A stretch of 64,000 bases of DNA from Achromobacter deleyi (lineage in GTDB: Bacteria; Pseudomonadota; Gammaproteobacteria; Burkholderiales; Burkholderiaceae_B). The notes under the pieces were generated by a model. That model had not been told where the DNA came from. It saw only the letters and a list, made by a program, of their open reading frames with translations, and did not search any database. Below, piece by piece: positions 1 to 8,299 of the stretch (position 1 is its first letter; each line of letters begins with the position of its first letter). The stretch covers positions 1-64,000 of the forward strand of contig NZ_CADIJO010000002.1 in NCBI RefSeq assembly GCF_902859705.1, given 5' to 3'. Made by a program: the position numbers and the translations under genes.

Positions 1-350
1 TCTTGCAGGGTGTGGGCGACTTCGATGCCGGCCAGCACGCCGATGATGCCGTCAAAGCGGCCGCCGCTGGGCACGGTGTCGCAATGCGAGCCGGTGGCAA
101 TCGGCTTGCGGGCGGGGTGGCGGCCGGCGCGCGTGCCGATCAGGTTGCCGCCGGCATCCACACGCGTCGTCAGGCCTGCCGCTTCGAATTCGGCGCGCAA
201 CCACTGGCGGGCTTGCTGGAACAGCGGCGAGAACGCGCGGCGGGTCCAGGGCTGGTCGGGCAGGGTGAAGCGCGACAGGGTTTCGACACGAGCCCACAGG
301 CGGTCGGCGTTCAGGGGCGGAAAAGGCTGGGACATGGGCGCGGCCTTCAT
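1..350 (-). CDS. N-carbamoyl-amino-acid hydrolase, M20 family (partial, 3' end outside window)
   Basis: Only the first 116 residues are in the window. They match the start of the M20/M40 hydantoinase-carbamoylase group, which hydrolyses N-carbamoyl amino acids to the amino acid, CO2 and ammonia using two metal ions. The first metal-ligand block is visible: GSHCDTVPSGGRFDG, with His89, Asp91 and Asp100. The start at 350 is chosen because its ATG overlaps the stop of the upstream hydantoinase gene (ATGA), typical of translational coupling; a second in-frame ATG lies at 335. The gene order hydantoinase then carbamoylase makes this the last ring-opening step. In the proposed pathway the substrate would be N-carbamoyl-L-glutamate, which is inference. 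Allantoate amidohydrolase is the main alternative from the family alone. Confidence 0.85.
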   Translation of the reverse strand, partial: MKAAPMSQPFPPLNADRLWARVETLSRFTLPDQPWTRRAFSPLFQQARQWLRAEFEAAGLTTRVDAGGNLIGTRAGRHPARKPIATGSHCDTVPSGGRFDGIIGVLAGIEVAHTLQ

Positions 351-1702
351 GCCTGGCGCGGGCGCAGGAAGCGGCCGTCGCCTTGCTGGTTGACGATGCG
401 CTGGCCGTCGTAGACCTGCTGTCCGCGGCACCAGGTGCCGGCCACCCGCACGGTGAATTCACGGCCTTCGAACGAGCTCCAGTTCACGGCGGCCAGGCTG
501 CCGGACGGATCGAAGGCGTAGCGTTCCGGGGTGAGGATGACGATGTCGGCGTCCTTGCCGACATCCAGCGTGCCCTTGCGGTCGTCGAGCAGGAAGTGCT
601 TGGCGGGGTTGCTGCACAGCTGGCGCACCACCATGGTGGGCGAAATGCCGTGTTCTTCGCAGCCGGTCCAGAGGGCGGGCAGCAAGGTTTCCAGGCCGGG
701 GCCGCCGGATGAGTTCTTGAAGACGTTGGGATTCTGCTTGCGTTCGAGGCCCCAGCTGACGTGGTCGGACGAGACGAAGGTGCATTCGTCGTTGGCGATG
801 TGGGTCCAGAGCAGGTCGACCTCGGCCTTGGGGCGGATGGGCGGGTAGTGCTTGGTCTTGGCGCCGAAGCGGCGGGTGTGTTCTTCGTGGTTCAGCATCA
901 GGTACTGCACGCAGGTCTCGATGCTGGCGCGGTGGCCGTTGCGGCGGTACATGTTGCAGATCTCGAAACCGCGCGAGGTGGACACGTGCACGGCATGGGC
1001 GCGGGCGCCGGTTTCGGCGCCGATCTCGTAGATCAGGGCGGTGGCCAGGTTTTCGATCAGTGGGGTGTGGGCGCGCATGAAGGCGTCCCAGCCGGTGTCG
1101 CCGGCATCGACCAGGCGCGCGATGTTCTTGCGCGTCATTTCCTGCATCTGGTTGTGCACGCCGCAGGCCAGGCCCGACGGCGCGATCAGGCGAAAGGCGT
1201 CGTACAGATCGTCTTCTTCGATGCGCGGAAAGCGGCCGGGCGTGGCTTCGAAGGTCGAGAACTTGAAGGCACAGACGCCGCCCTCGATCAGGCCGGCCGC
1301 GGCCGCCAGGCCGTGTTGCGTGTTCAGCGTGCCGAACAGGGCCACGTCGACGTGGCAGTCGCGTTCGACCTCGGCGATCTTGGCATCAAGGTGCGGGCGC
1401 GAGGCCACGGGTTCGGGGTCGTCGTAGGGCATGTCGACCATGACGGTGACGCCGCCCGCCGCCGCGGCGCGGGACGCCCAGCCCAGGCCTTCCTGGTTGG
1501 CCTGGCTGCCGGAATGCACCTGGCCGTCGACCACGCCGGGGATGATCCATTGGCCGGTGGCGTCGACGCTCTCGCGCGCCGCGGGGGCCGCGCCGGTGCC
1601 GCGCGCGGCGATCTTGCCGCCTTGCACCGCCAGCCAGCCGTTTTCCACAATGCCGTGCGGATCGACGATATTGCCGCGCACCACCCAATCGAAATCGCTC
1701 AT
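347..1702 (-). CDS. Hydantoinase/dihydropyrimidinase-type cyclic amidohydrolase
   Basis: A 451-residue TIM-barrel amidohydrolase of the D-hydantoinase/allantoinase group, which opens cyclic ureides to N-carbamoyl acids. Probable metal ligands sit at near-canonical positions: His63, Lys147 (carboxylated-lysine position), His183, His239 and Asp313 (SSDH). The first His of the usual HxH is replaced: the sequence reads DGQVHSG, so Gln61 occupies a metal-ligand position. The start at 1702 is preferred to 1714 because GGAAG stands 6 bases upstream of it, whereas 1714 has no ribosome site. It is coupled by ATGA to the carbamoylase and is divergent from a LysR gene. In this context I infer hydantoin-5-propionate as substrate. 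A generic dihydropyrimidinase or allantoinase role remains possible. Confidence 0.85.
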   Translation of the reverse strand: MSDFDWVVRGNIVDPHGIVENGWLAVQGGKIAARGTGAAPAARESVDATGQWIIPGVVDGQVHSGSQANQEGLGWASRAAAAGGVTVMVDMPYDDPEPVASRPHLDAKIAEVERDCHVDVALFGTLNTQHGLAAAAGLIEGGVCAFKFSTFEATPGRFPRIEEDDLYDAFRLIAPSGLACGVHNQMQEMTRKNIARLVDAGDTGWDAFMRAHTPLIENLATALIYEIGAETGARAHAVHVSTSRGFEICNMYRRNGHRASIETCVQYLMLNHEEHTRRFGAKTKHYPPIRPKAEVDLLWTHIANDECTFVSSDHVSWGLERKQNPNVFKNSSGGPGLETLLPALWTGCEEHGISPTMVVRQLCSNPAKHFLLDDRKGTLDVGKDADIVILTPERYAFDPSGSLAAVNWSSFEGREFTVRVAGTWCRGQQVYDGQRIVNQQGDGRFLRPRQA

Positions 1703-1763
1703 GACCACTTCCATTCAGACTAAGGATTGAAGGGCAGTGTAGTAACCGCAGATCAAAACGTCT

Positions 1764-1805
1764 TATGCTTATATGTACATGGGAATTAACATCAGGTTAA
1801 GCATA
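1764..1805. promoter_or_regulatory. Divergent LysR operator region with nested inverted repeats
   Basis: The gap between the hydantoinase and LysR genes holds TATGCTTA (1764-1771) facing TAAGCATA (1798-1805), an 8/8 inverted repeat. Within it lies the palindrome TTAAC-ATCAG-GTTAA (1786-1800), which fits the LysR T-N11-A box. A near-copy occurs at 2782-2796 before the DUF917 operon. Regulation by the adjacent LysR protein is inferred. Confidence 0.6.
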
Positions 1806-2710
1806 TGAAATTGAATCTGCGGCAGATCGAGGTGTTCCGCGCCATCATGATCAGCGGCTCGATCAGCGGCGCCTCGAAGCTGTTGTTCGTGTCGCAGCCC
1901 GCCGTCAGCCGGCTCATCGCCTATACCGAGCAGCGCCTGGGGCTGATGCTGTTCGAACGCATCAAGGGCCGGCTGTACCCCACGCCGGAAGCGCGGCGGC
2001 TGTTCGTGGAAGTGACTGCGCTCTACCAGAACGTGCAGCGCGTGAACGAGGTGGCCGACAACCTGGCCGAGAACCGCGAGGGCCAGCTGCGGCTGTCTTG
2101 CAGCCCCAGCCTGGGGCAGTCGCTGCTGCCGCGCGCCATTGCCCGGTTCCGCCGCCAGTTTCCCGAGATCCGCATCGTGTTGCAGACGCTGATCCCGGCG
2201 GTGATGGAGCAGTCGCTGCTGACCCAGCAGGTCGAGCTGGGGGTGGCGTACATGCCGGTGAACCACCCCAGCCTGGCCACCCGGCCGCTCTATGAAAACA
2301 AGATCGTGGCGGTGCTGCCGGCGGGGCATCCGCTGGCCGCGCGCCGCCAGGTCACGGCGGCCGAACTGGCGCGTGAACCGCTGATCGGCTACAGCGCCGA
2401 CATTCCGTTCGGCATGCTGGTGCACAAGCTGTTCGGCACCGAAGATGCCCAGCCCGAACCGCGCATCGAGGTGCAGCAGGCGCACGTGGCCTGCGCGCTG
2501 GTGCAGGCCGGGGCCGGGGTGGCGCTGGTGGACGAGATCACGGTGGCGGGGCCGATCTGGTCCGACGTGGTGACGGTGCCGATCGTGGATACGGTGCATG
2601 CGCCGGTCAATGTGTTTCACCTGCAATTGCAGCCCCTGTCGCGGTTGGCGCAGGCGTTCATCGACGTGCTGCACAAGCTGGACCTGCCGGCTTCCCCCGA
2701 ATCCCACTGA
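1805..2710 (+). CDS. LysR-family transcriptional regulator of the ureide/thiohydantoin locus
   Basis: A 301-residue LysR regulator with an N-terminal winged helix-turn-helix (residues about 4-62; the helix segment contains SGASKLLFVSQPAVSRLI). A periplasmic-binding-like effector domain runs from about residue 90 to 290. It stands between two catabolic transcription units: the divergent hydantoinase-carbamoylase pair and the co-directional DUF917 to lyase operon. Both promoters carry a TTAAC-N5-GTTA box, so this protein is the obvious candidate activator of both. The effector is unknown; a pathway intermediate such as thiourocanate is a reasonable guess. No ribosome site is obvious just upstream of the ATG, which lies inside one operator arm, suggesting autoregulation at a short leader. 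Confidence 0.93.
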   Translation: MKLNLRQIEVFRAIMISGSISGASKLLFVSQPAVSRLIAYTEQRLGLMLFERIKGRLYPTPEARRLFVEVTALYQNVQRVNEVADNLAENREGQLRLSCSPSLGQSLLPRAIARFRRQFPEIRIVLQTLIPAVMEQSLLTQQVELGVAYMPVNHPSLATRPLYENKIVAVLPAGHPLAARRQVTAAELAREPLIGYSADIPFGMLVHKLFGTEDAQPEPRIEVQQAHVACALVQAGAGVALVDEITVAGPIWSDVVTVPIVDTVHAPVNVFHLQLQPLSRLAQAFIDVLHKLDLPASPESH

Positions 2711-2781
2711 TATCTCGCCTGGGGATATCCCTAGGTGCGGCGCGGCCCCGGATCGCGCCTCTCTCTGGGCGCGGCCAGCAA

Positions 2782-2796
2782 TTAACACAGCGTTAT
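2782..2796 (+). promoter_or_regulatory. LysR-type box upstream of the DUF917 operon
   Basis: TTAAC-ACAGC-GTTAT has the same half-sites and 5-base spacing as the box at 1786-1800, and both are preceded by AA. It lies about 120 bases before the DUF917 start. Between box and gene the sequence is AT-rich (2791-2845), as expected of a promoter. Confidence 0.5.
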
Positions 2797-2913
2797 ATAC
2801 AAGGCATAAAAGGTAATACGACATTAACAAGATTGCTTCCTATGATTCCCCGAAATCTCCAGCGCCATGCGTCGCTGGACCAGCTAAACCGCTATCGGGA
2901 AAGGAAGGGCGAA

Positions 2914-4005
2914 ATGGGAAGAATCTTGACGATGAAAGACGTCGAAGCCGCGGTCAGGGGCGGTTCGGTGTTTGCCTGTGGCGGGGGCGGCTGGGCCGAT
3001 CATGGCCGCGAACTGGGGTCGCTGGCGGTGACCATCGGCCGGCCCGAGCTGGTCTCGATGGACGAAGTGCCTGACGACGCCTGGATCGCCACGGCTGCCG
3101 CCATCGGCGCGCCGGGCGGCCTGACCGACTGGCAGATGCTGGGCATCGACTACGTCAAGGCGGCCGAACGCCTGCAGGATGCGCTGGGCGAACGCCTGTA
3201 CGGGCTGATCATCGGCCAGAACGGCATGTCCAGCACGCTCAACGGCTGGCTGCCGTCGGCGGTGCTGGGCGCCAAGGTCGTGGACGCGGTGGGCGACATC
3301 CGTGCCCATCCCACGGGCGACATGGGGTCGCTGGGCCTGGCCGGCAGCCCCGAGCCCATGATCCAGTGCGCCGTGGGCGGCAACCGCGCCAACAACGCCT
3401 ATATGGAACTGACCGTGCACGGCGCCACCGGCAAGGTGTCGCCGGTGCTGCGCAAGGCCGCCGACATGGCCGGCGGCTTCATTGCCAGCTGCCGCAACCC
3501 GATCCGCGCGTCGTACGTGCGGCGTCATGCGGCGCTGGGCGGCATCAGCCGCGCGCTGGCGCTGGGCGAGGCGATCCTGGCGGCACAGCCCAAGGGCGGC
3601 AGCGCCGTGATCGACGCCATCTGCAAGGCCACGCAGGGCGAAATCATCGGCTCGGGCCGGGTGGTGCGCAACACGCTCAAGTACACCGAAGAAGCCTTCG
3701 ACATCGGCACCGTCGAGATCGGCGAGGGCGCGGGCAAACGCGTCATCCACGTGATGAATGAGCACATGGCCGTGACCGACGCACAAGGCGAACGCATCGC
3801 CTGCTACCCCGACGTCATCACCACGCTGGACGCCGACGGCAACCCGGTCAGCGCGGGCAAGCTCAAAGAAGGCCTGCAGGTGTCCATCCTGCACGTGTCC
3901 AAGCAGCACATTCCGCTGTCTTCCAGCGTCACCGACGCGTCGGTGTACCCCATCGTCGAAAAGGCGCTGGGCATGGACTTCACCGGCTACGCGCTGGCGC
4001 GCTGA
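2914..4005 (+). CDS. DUF917 family protein (thiohydantoin desulfurase-like)
   Basis: A 363-residue DUF917 protein, close to the usual family length. It has the N-terminal glycine-rich segment FACGGGGWADHGREL and the family-typical acidic segment VSMDEVPDDAWI. The start at 2914 is chosen because AAGGAAGG lies 6 bases upstream and the translation then begins directly at the domain; an upstream in-frame ATG at 2842 lacks such a site. The Pfam family has been renamed after an S-methyl-thiohydantoin desulfurase. A member is described, as I recall it, as removing sulfur from 3-(5-oxo-2-thioxoimidazolidin-4-yl)propionate in ergothioneine breakdown. The neighbours (urocanase paralogue, hydantoinase, carbamoylase) fit that job exactly. 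Substrate is inferred. Confidence 0.88.
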   Translation: MGRILTMKDVEAAVRGGSVFACGGGGWADHGRELGSLAVTIGRPELVSMDEVPDDAWIATAAAIGAPGGLTDWQMLGIDYVKAAERLQDALGERLYGLIIGQNGMSSTLNGWLPSAVLGAKVVDAVGDIRAHPTGDMGSLGLAGSPEPMIQCAVGGNRANNAYMELTVHGATGKVSPVLRKAADMAGGFIASCRNPIRASYVRRHAALGGISRALALGEAILAAQPKGGSAVIDAICKATQGEIIGSGRVVRNTLKYTEEAFDIGTVEIGEGAGKRVIHVMNEHMAVTDAQGERIACYPDVITTLDADGNPVSAGKLKEGLQVSILHVSKQHIPLSSSVTDASVYPIVEKALGMDFTGYALAR

Positions 4006-4016
4006 GGGACCTTGCG

Positions 4017-5669
4017 ATGAAACGCGAATTCAACGTTCCCGGCGGCACGGCGCTGCGTTGCAAGGGCTGGCGCCAGGAGGCCCTGCTGCGCCTTCTGGAA
4101 AACGTGCTGGCAGTGGGCGAAGACCCGGACAACCTGGTGGTCTACGCCGCGCTGGGCCGCGCCGCGCGCGACTGGCCGTCGCACGATGCGATCGTGCGCG
4201 CGCTGCTCGAACTGGAAGAAGACCAGACCCTGATCGTGCAGTCGGGCAAGCCCATCGGTGTGCTGCGCACCCATCCGCAGGCGCCCATCGTCATCATGGC
4301 CAACTGCAATATGGTGGGGCAGTGGGCCCACGCCGAAAACTTCTACCAGTTGCAGGACGACAACCTGATCTGCTGGGGCGGGCTGACTGCCGGCGACTGG
4401 CAATACATCGGTTCGCAGGGCGTCATCCAGGGCACCTATGAAATCTTTTGCCGCATCGCCGAACGCCACTTCGGCAACGACCTGCGCGGCCGTTTCATCC
4501 TGACCGCCGGCATGGGCGGCATGGGCGGGGCCCAGCCTCTGGCCGGCCGCATGGCCAACGCCGCCATCCTGACCGTCGAGATCAACCCGGAACGCATCGA
4601 AAAGCGTCTGAAGGCGGGCTTCCTGGAGCGCCGCGCCGAGTCGCTGGACGAGGCGCTGGCCCTGATCCGCGAGGCGCAGGCGGCACGCCGCCCGATTTCC
4701 GTGGGGCTGCTGGGCAACGCGGCCGACGTCTATCCCGAAATCCTGGCGCGCGGCATCGTGCCGGACATCGTCACCGACCAGACGTCCGCGCATGACCTGG
4801 TGTATGGCTACGTGCCGGCGGGCTACACGCTGGACCAGGTGGCGCGCATGCGCCAGGACGACATGGCCGGGCTGATGAACGCCAGCCGCCAGTCCATCGT
4901 GCGCCACGTCACCGCCATGCTGGGCTTCAAGGACCGCGGCGCCGTGGTGTTCGACAACGGCAACCTGATCCGCACCCACGCCAAGCAGGGCGGCGTGGAC
5001 CGCGCGTTCGAGATTCCGGTGTTCACCGAGGCCTTCCTGCGGCCGCTGTTCGCGCGCGCCATCGGCCCGTTCCGCTGGATTGCGCTGTCCAACGACCCCG
5101 ACGACATCCGCAAGATCGACGACTTCCTGCTGCAGCGTTTCCCGGACAACCTGATCGTGTCCAACTGGGTTCGCCTGGCGCGCCAGGAAGTGCCGTTCGA
5201 AGGCTTGCCGGCGCGCATCGCCTGGCTGGGCCACGGCGAACGCACCGAGCTGGCGCTGGAAGTGAACCGCATGGTGCGCGAAGGCATTCTGGCCGCGCCG
5301 GTGGCGTTCACCCGCGACCACCTGGATGCCGGCGCCATGGCGCACCCGAACATCATGACCGAGAACATGCGCGACGGATCGGACGCCATCGCCGACTGGC
5401 CCTTGCTGAACGCAATGATCAACTGCGCCTCCAGCGCCGACTTGGTGGCGATTCATTCCGGGGGCGGCGGCTACAGCGGCTACATGACCAGCGCGGGCGT
5501 CACGGTGGTGGCGGACGGCACCGACGCGGCGGCGCAGCGCCTGTCGCTGTCGCTCACCAACGACACGGCCAGCGGCGTGCTGCGCTACGCGGACGCCGGC
5601 TACGAAGAGGCGCTGGACGAGGTCAGCAAAAAAGGCATAGGCCGCATCGACACGTCGGTGCGGGCTTGA
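4017..5669 (+). CDS. Urocanate hydratase paralogue, probable thiourocanate hydratase
   Basis: A 550-residue protein of the urocanase family, which adds water to urocanate-type substrates using NAD+ as electrophile. Family landmarks are clear: YAALGRAARDWPSHDAIVR near residue 43, QSGKPIGVLRTHPQAP near 78, the NAD-site glycine run AGMGGMGGAQPLAGRMA near 163, and SGGGGYSGYM near 482. The family signature F-Q-G-L-P-x-R-I-C-W is altered to FEGLPARIAW at 394-403, so the conserved Cys is Ala402. That argues against naming it hutU. No other hut gene is nearby; the DUF917, hydantoinase and carbamoylase genes instead indicate a sulfur analogue, thiourocanate. It starts 11 bases after the DUF917 stop. 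Confidence 0.88.
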   Translation: MKREFNVPGGTALRCKGWRQEALLRLLENVLAVGEDPDNLVVYAALGRAARDWPSHDAIVRALLELEEDQTLIVQSGKPIGVLRTHPQAPIVIMANCNMVGQWAHAENFYQLQDDNLICWGGLTAGDWQYIGSQGVIQGTYEIFCRIAERHFGNDLRGRFILTAGMGGMGGAQPLAGRMANAAILTVEINPERIEKRLKAGFLERRAESLDEALALIREAQAARRPISVGLLGNAADVYPEILARGIVPDIVTDQTSAHDLVYGYVPAGYTLDQVARMRQDDMAGLMNASRQSIVRHVTAMLGFKDRGAVVFDNGNLIRTHAKQGGVDRAFEIPVFTEAFLRPLFARAIGPFRWIALSNDPDDIRKIDDFLLQRFPDNLIVSNWVRLARQEVPFEGLPARIAWLGHGERTELALEVNRMVREGILAAPVAFTRDHLDAGAMAHPNIMTENMRDGSDAIADWPLLNAMINCASSADLVAIHSGGGGYSGYMTSAGVTVVADGTDAAAQRLSLSLTNDTASGVLRYADAGYEEALDEVSKKGIGRIDTSVRA

Positions 5670-5685
5670 ACGGCAGGACATAACA

Positions 5686-5701
5686 GCCCCGGATACGGGG
5701 C
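5686..5701 (+). other. Short intergenic hairpin before the transporter
   Basis: GCCCCG-GATA-CGGGGC forms a 6-bp stem with a tetraloop between the urocanase paralogue and the transporter gene. There is no T-tract, so it is probably an mRNA-processing or stability element rather than a terminator. Confidence 0.4.
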
Positions 5702-5707
5702 GATTCA

Positions 5708-7060
5708 ATGGGAACGTCAATGAAGAACATCGCAATCAACCCGGGCGCCGGGGTATTGGGGGGCAATCCCCCCCATGCCGGCGCCGACGAACACAAGGGC
5801 GCCAAGAAGGCCGTCATCGCCGCATCCATCGGCAATGCGCTGGAATGGTATGACTTCTCGGTCTACGCGCTGTTCGCGGTGTACATCGGGCAGAACTTCT
5901 TTCACAACGCAGACCCGACGGTGCAGCTGATGGCCTCGTTCCTGGCCTTCGGGCTGGGCTTCATCGTGCGGCCGCTGGGCGCGCTGGTGCTGGGGTCCTA
6001 TGGCGACCGCGCCGGACGCAAGGCCGCGCTGACCATGACCATCATGCTGATGGCGCTGGGCACGCTGCTGATCGCCATTGCGCCGCCGTACGCGGCCATC
6101 GGCGTGGGCGCGCCGCTCTTGATCGTCTGCGGCCGCATGCTGCAGGGCTTTTCGGCCGGCGGCGAAGTGGGCGGCGCCACGGCGTTCCTGGTCGAGCATG
6201 CACCCGAAGGCAAGCGCGGCCAGTATGCGTCGTGGCTGCAGGCCAGCATGGGTATTTCCAACCTGCTGGGGGCGCTGGTTGCCACGCTGGTGACCACGTT
6301 CCTGACCGAAGACCAGGTGGGCGAGTGGGGCTGGCGCATTCCGTTCATCGTGGGCCTGTCGATTGCCCCGGTGGGGCTGTGGATGCGCCGCACGCTCGAC
6401 GAAACGCCGCATTTCCGCGAAGAACAGGCCCGTCAGGCGGCCACTAAAAGCCACGTCAAGGCTCCGCTGCTGGCGGTGCTGCGCGACTACCCGCGTGAAC
6501 TGTTCACCGGCCTGTGCATGTCGGTGCTGTGGGCGATCGGTCCGTACGCGCTGATCATCTTCATGCCGATCTACGTGCAGAAAAGCATGGGCTTCACCAG
6601 CTCGCAGGCGTTTCTGGGGGCGCTGGTGGGCAACCTGTTCCTGATTGGCGGCTGCTTCTTTTCGGGCACGCTGTCCGACCGCTACGGCCGCCGCACGGTG
6701 CTGCGCGGCTCGGCGTTGCTGCTGCTGGTGACGGTGTACCCGCTGATGATGTGGCTGCAGGCCAACCACACGCAATTCGCGCTGATCGTGGTGCAGTCGC
6801 TGTTCTGCCTGCTGGTGGCGCTGTATGTCGGCACGGCGCCGGCAGCCCTGTCCGAGGTCTTCCCGACCGCCGTGCGTTCGTCGGGCATGTCCCTGTCGTA
6901 CAACACGGCGGTGACGGTGCTGGGCGGCTTTGCGCCGGCCATCCTGACCTGGATCACCTACACCACCGGTGTGTCGTTCGCGCCGGCCCTGTATGTGATG
7001 GGCGCCTGCGTGGTTGCGCTGGTGGCGTTGACGGTGTTGCCGCAGAGCCGTCATGTCTGA
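5708..7060 (+). CDS. MFS transporter, metabolite:H+ symporter (MHS/ProP-like) type
   Basis: A 450-residue major facilitator with about 12 hydrophobic segments. Subfamily markers are ASIGNALEWYDFSVY near residue 38, the loop motif GSYGDRAGRKAAL near residue 97, and a second conserved loop, GTLSDRYGRRTVLRG, near 321. The MHS group includes ProP (proline/betaine) and citrate or ketoglutarate carriers. Ergothioneine is the trimethyl-betaine of thiohistidine, so a ProP-like carrier is a sensible importer here (inference). An ATG at 5720 is an alternative start. Codons 13-26 form a strong nested hairpin (5744-5785), which is unusual. The stop overlaps the next gene by 8 bases (ATGTCTGA). Confidence 0.9.
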   Translation: MGTSMKNIAINPGAGVLGGNPPHAGADEHKGAKKAVIAASIGNALEWYDFSVYALFAVYIGQNFFHNADPTVQLMASFLAFGLGFIVRPLGALVLGSYGDRAGRKAALTMTIMLMALGTLLIAIAPPYAAIGVGAPLLIVCGRMLQGFSAGGEVGGATAFLVEHAPEGKRGQYASWLQASMGISNLLGALVATLVTTFLTEDQVGEWGWRIPFIVGLSIAPVGLWMRRTLDETPHFREEQARQAATKSHVKAPLLAVLRDYPRELFTGLCMSVLWAIGPYALIIFMPIYVQKSMGFTSSQAFLGALVGNLFLIGGCFFSGTLSDRYGRRTVLRGSALLLLVTVYPLMMWLQANHTQFALIVVQSLFCLLVALYVGTAPAALSEVFPTAVRSSGMSLSYNTAVTVLGGFAPAILTWITYTTGVSFAPALYVMGACVVALVALTVLPQSRHV

Positions 7061-8285
7061 CGGCCGGGTGACGCTGGCGCAAAGCGTGGCGCAACGGGCG
7101 GCACGAAAAATGATGCGAAAGGCGGCGCCGGGCCGGTTGGCGGCGGTCGCCGCGACGCTGGTCTTGTCGGTGTTGGGCAGCGCAGCCGCTCTGGCTGCGC
7201 CGACCGCCACGTCTCCCGCCGCCGCGCCGGTTGCCGCAACGGCCGCCGCAACGACGGCCGCGCCCGCCGCCGAACTCGTGCTGCTGGGCGTGGCCGGCGG
7301 GCCCACCTGGTACGGCGCCGATTCGCCGCACGGCATCTCGTCGGCGCTGGTGGTGGACGGCAAGGCCTACATCGTCGACCTGGGGTCGGGCGCCTACCGG
7401 CAACTGCGCCGCGCGGGCATCAAGCCGGGCGCCGAGCAGGCCGTGTTCCTGACCCACCTGCATACCGACCACATCATCGACCTGGCCAGCCTGCTGATGT
7501 ACGACCCCAGCGCGCGTCGCCGGGCCAAGGCCTCGTTGCAGATCTTCGGGCCGGGCCGGCGCGGGGCGTTGCCGCCTTTGGCGGCGGGCCTGGCGGGCGA
7601 CCCGGTGATACACGCCGAGAACCCCGGCGCGGGTACGGCTGACCTGGTGGATTCGGTGGTGGCCGGCATGGCCGCCGACCTGAACATCCGGGTGCGCAGC
7701 GAAGGCGTGCCCGACGTGCGCGGCTTTTTCCAGGCGCACGACATCCCGGTGCCGCCCGGCGTGGTGCAGGACCCCAACACGAATCCGGCGCCGCCGATGG
7801 ACCCCTTCGAGGTCTGGCGCGATGAGCGCGTGACGGTCACAGCCATCCTGGTGCCGCACGGGCTGGTGTATCCCAACTTCGCCTATCGCTTCGATACTGC
7901 CGCGGGGTCGGTGGTGTTCTCGGGCGACACGGCGGTCAGCCCCAACCTGGAGCGCCTGGCGCGCGGCGCCGACATCCTCGTGCACGAGGCCATCGACCCC
8001 GCGTGGGTCGACCACATCGTCGGCCCCAAGCCCTGGGATGCGCGCCAGCAGGCGTTGGCGCGGCAACTGCTCGAAGCCCACACCACGCCGCAGCAGGCCG
8101 GCGAGGCGGCAACGCGGGCGGGCGTGAAGCGCCTGGTGCTGTCGCACCTGGTGCCCGGCGATGCCCCGGCGGCGCATTGGCTGTCGGCGCAAGACACCTT
8201 CAAGGGGCCGGTGGTGCTGGGGCAGGACCTGATGCGCATTCCCGTGATGCAAATTCCCTTGACGCAGGCAGTCAAGCAACCTTGA
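7053..8285 (+). CDS. Exported metallo-beta-lactamase-fold hydrolase
   Basis: A 410-residue protein with an N-terminal signal (basic residues 15-28, hydrophobic core 29-48, cleavage likely near ALA-AP at 48-49), then an Ala/Pro/Thr-rich linker to about residue 73 and a metallo-beta-lactamase fold. The zinc motif THLHTDH supplies His135, His137, Asp139 and His140. Later ligands probably include the His in VPHG, the Asp in FSGDTA and the His in LSHL. It resembles the RNase Z/arylsulfatase side of the superfamily rather than beta-lactamases. It overlaps the transporter by 8 bases and precedes the exported lyase, so it likely acts in the periplasm on a related substrate. No step of the known ergothioneine route requires it; its substrate is unknown. 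Confidence 0.85.
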   Translation: MSDGRVTLAQSVAQRAARKMMRKAAPGRLAAVAATLVLSVLGSAAALAAPTATSPAAAPVAATAAATTAAPAAELVLLGVAGGPTWYGADSPHGISSALVVDGKAYIVDLGSGAYRQLRRAGIKPGAEQAVFLTHLHTDHIIDLASLLMYDPSARRRAKASLQIFGPGRRGALPPLAAGLAGDPVIHAENPGAGTADLVDSVVAGMAADLNIRVRSEGVPDVRGFFQAHDIPVPPGVVQDPNTNPAPPMDPFEVWRDERVTVTAILVPHGLVYPNFAYRFDTAAGSVVFSGDTAVSPNLERLARGADILVHEAIDPAWVDHIVGPKPWDARQQALARQLLEAHTTPQQAGEAATRAGVKRLVLSHLVPGDAPAAHWLSAQDTFKGPVVLGQDLMRIPVMQIPLTQAVKQP

Positions 8286-8299
8286 GCGGAGACGGCGGG

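Noticed and set aside
4017..5669. Naming this gene hutU (urocanate hydratase of histidine use)
   Set aside because: The signature cysteine is missing, and no hutH, hutI or hutG gene accompanies it.
3987..5735. A 582-codon open frame on the minus strand
   Set aside because: It is antisense to the urocanase paralogue and shows no recognisable motif.
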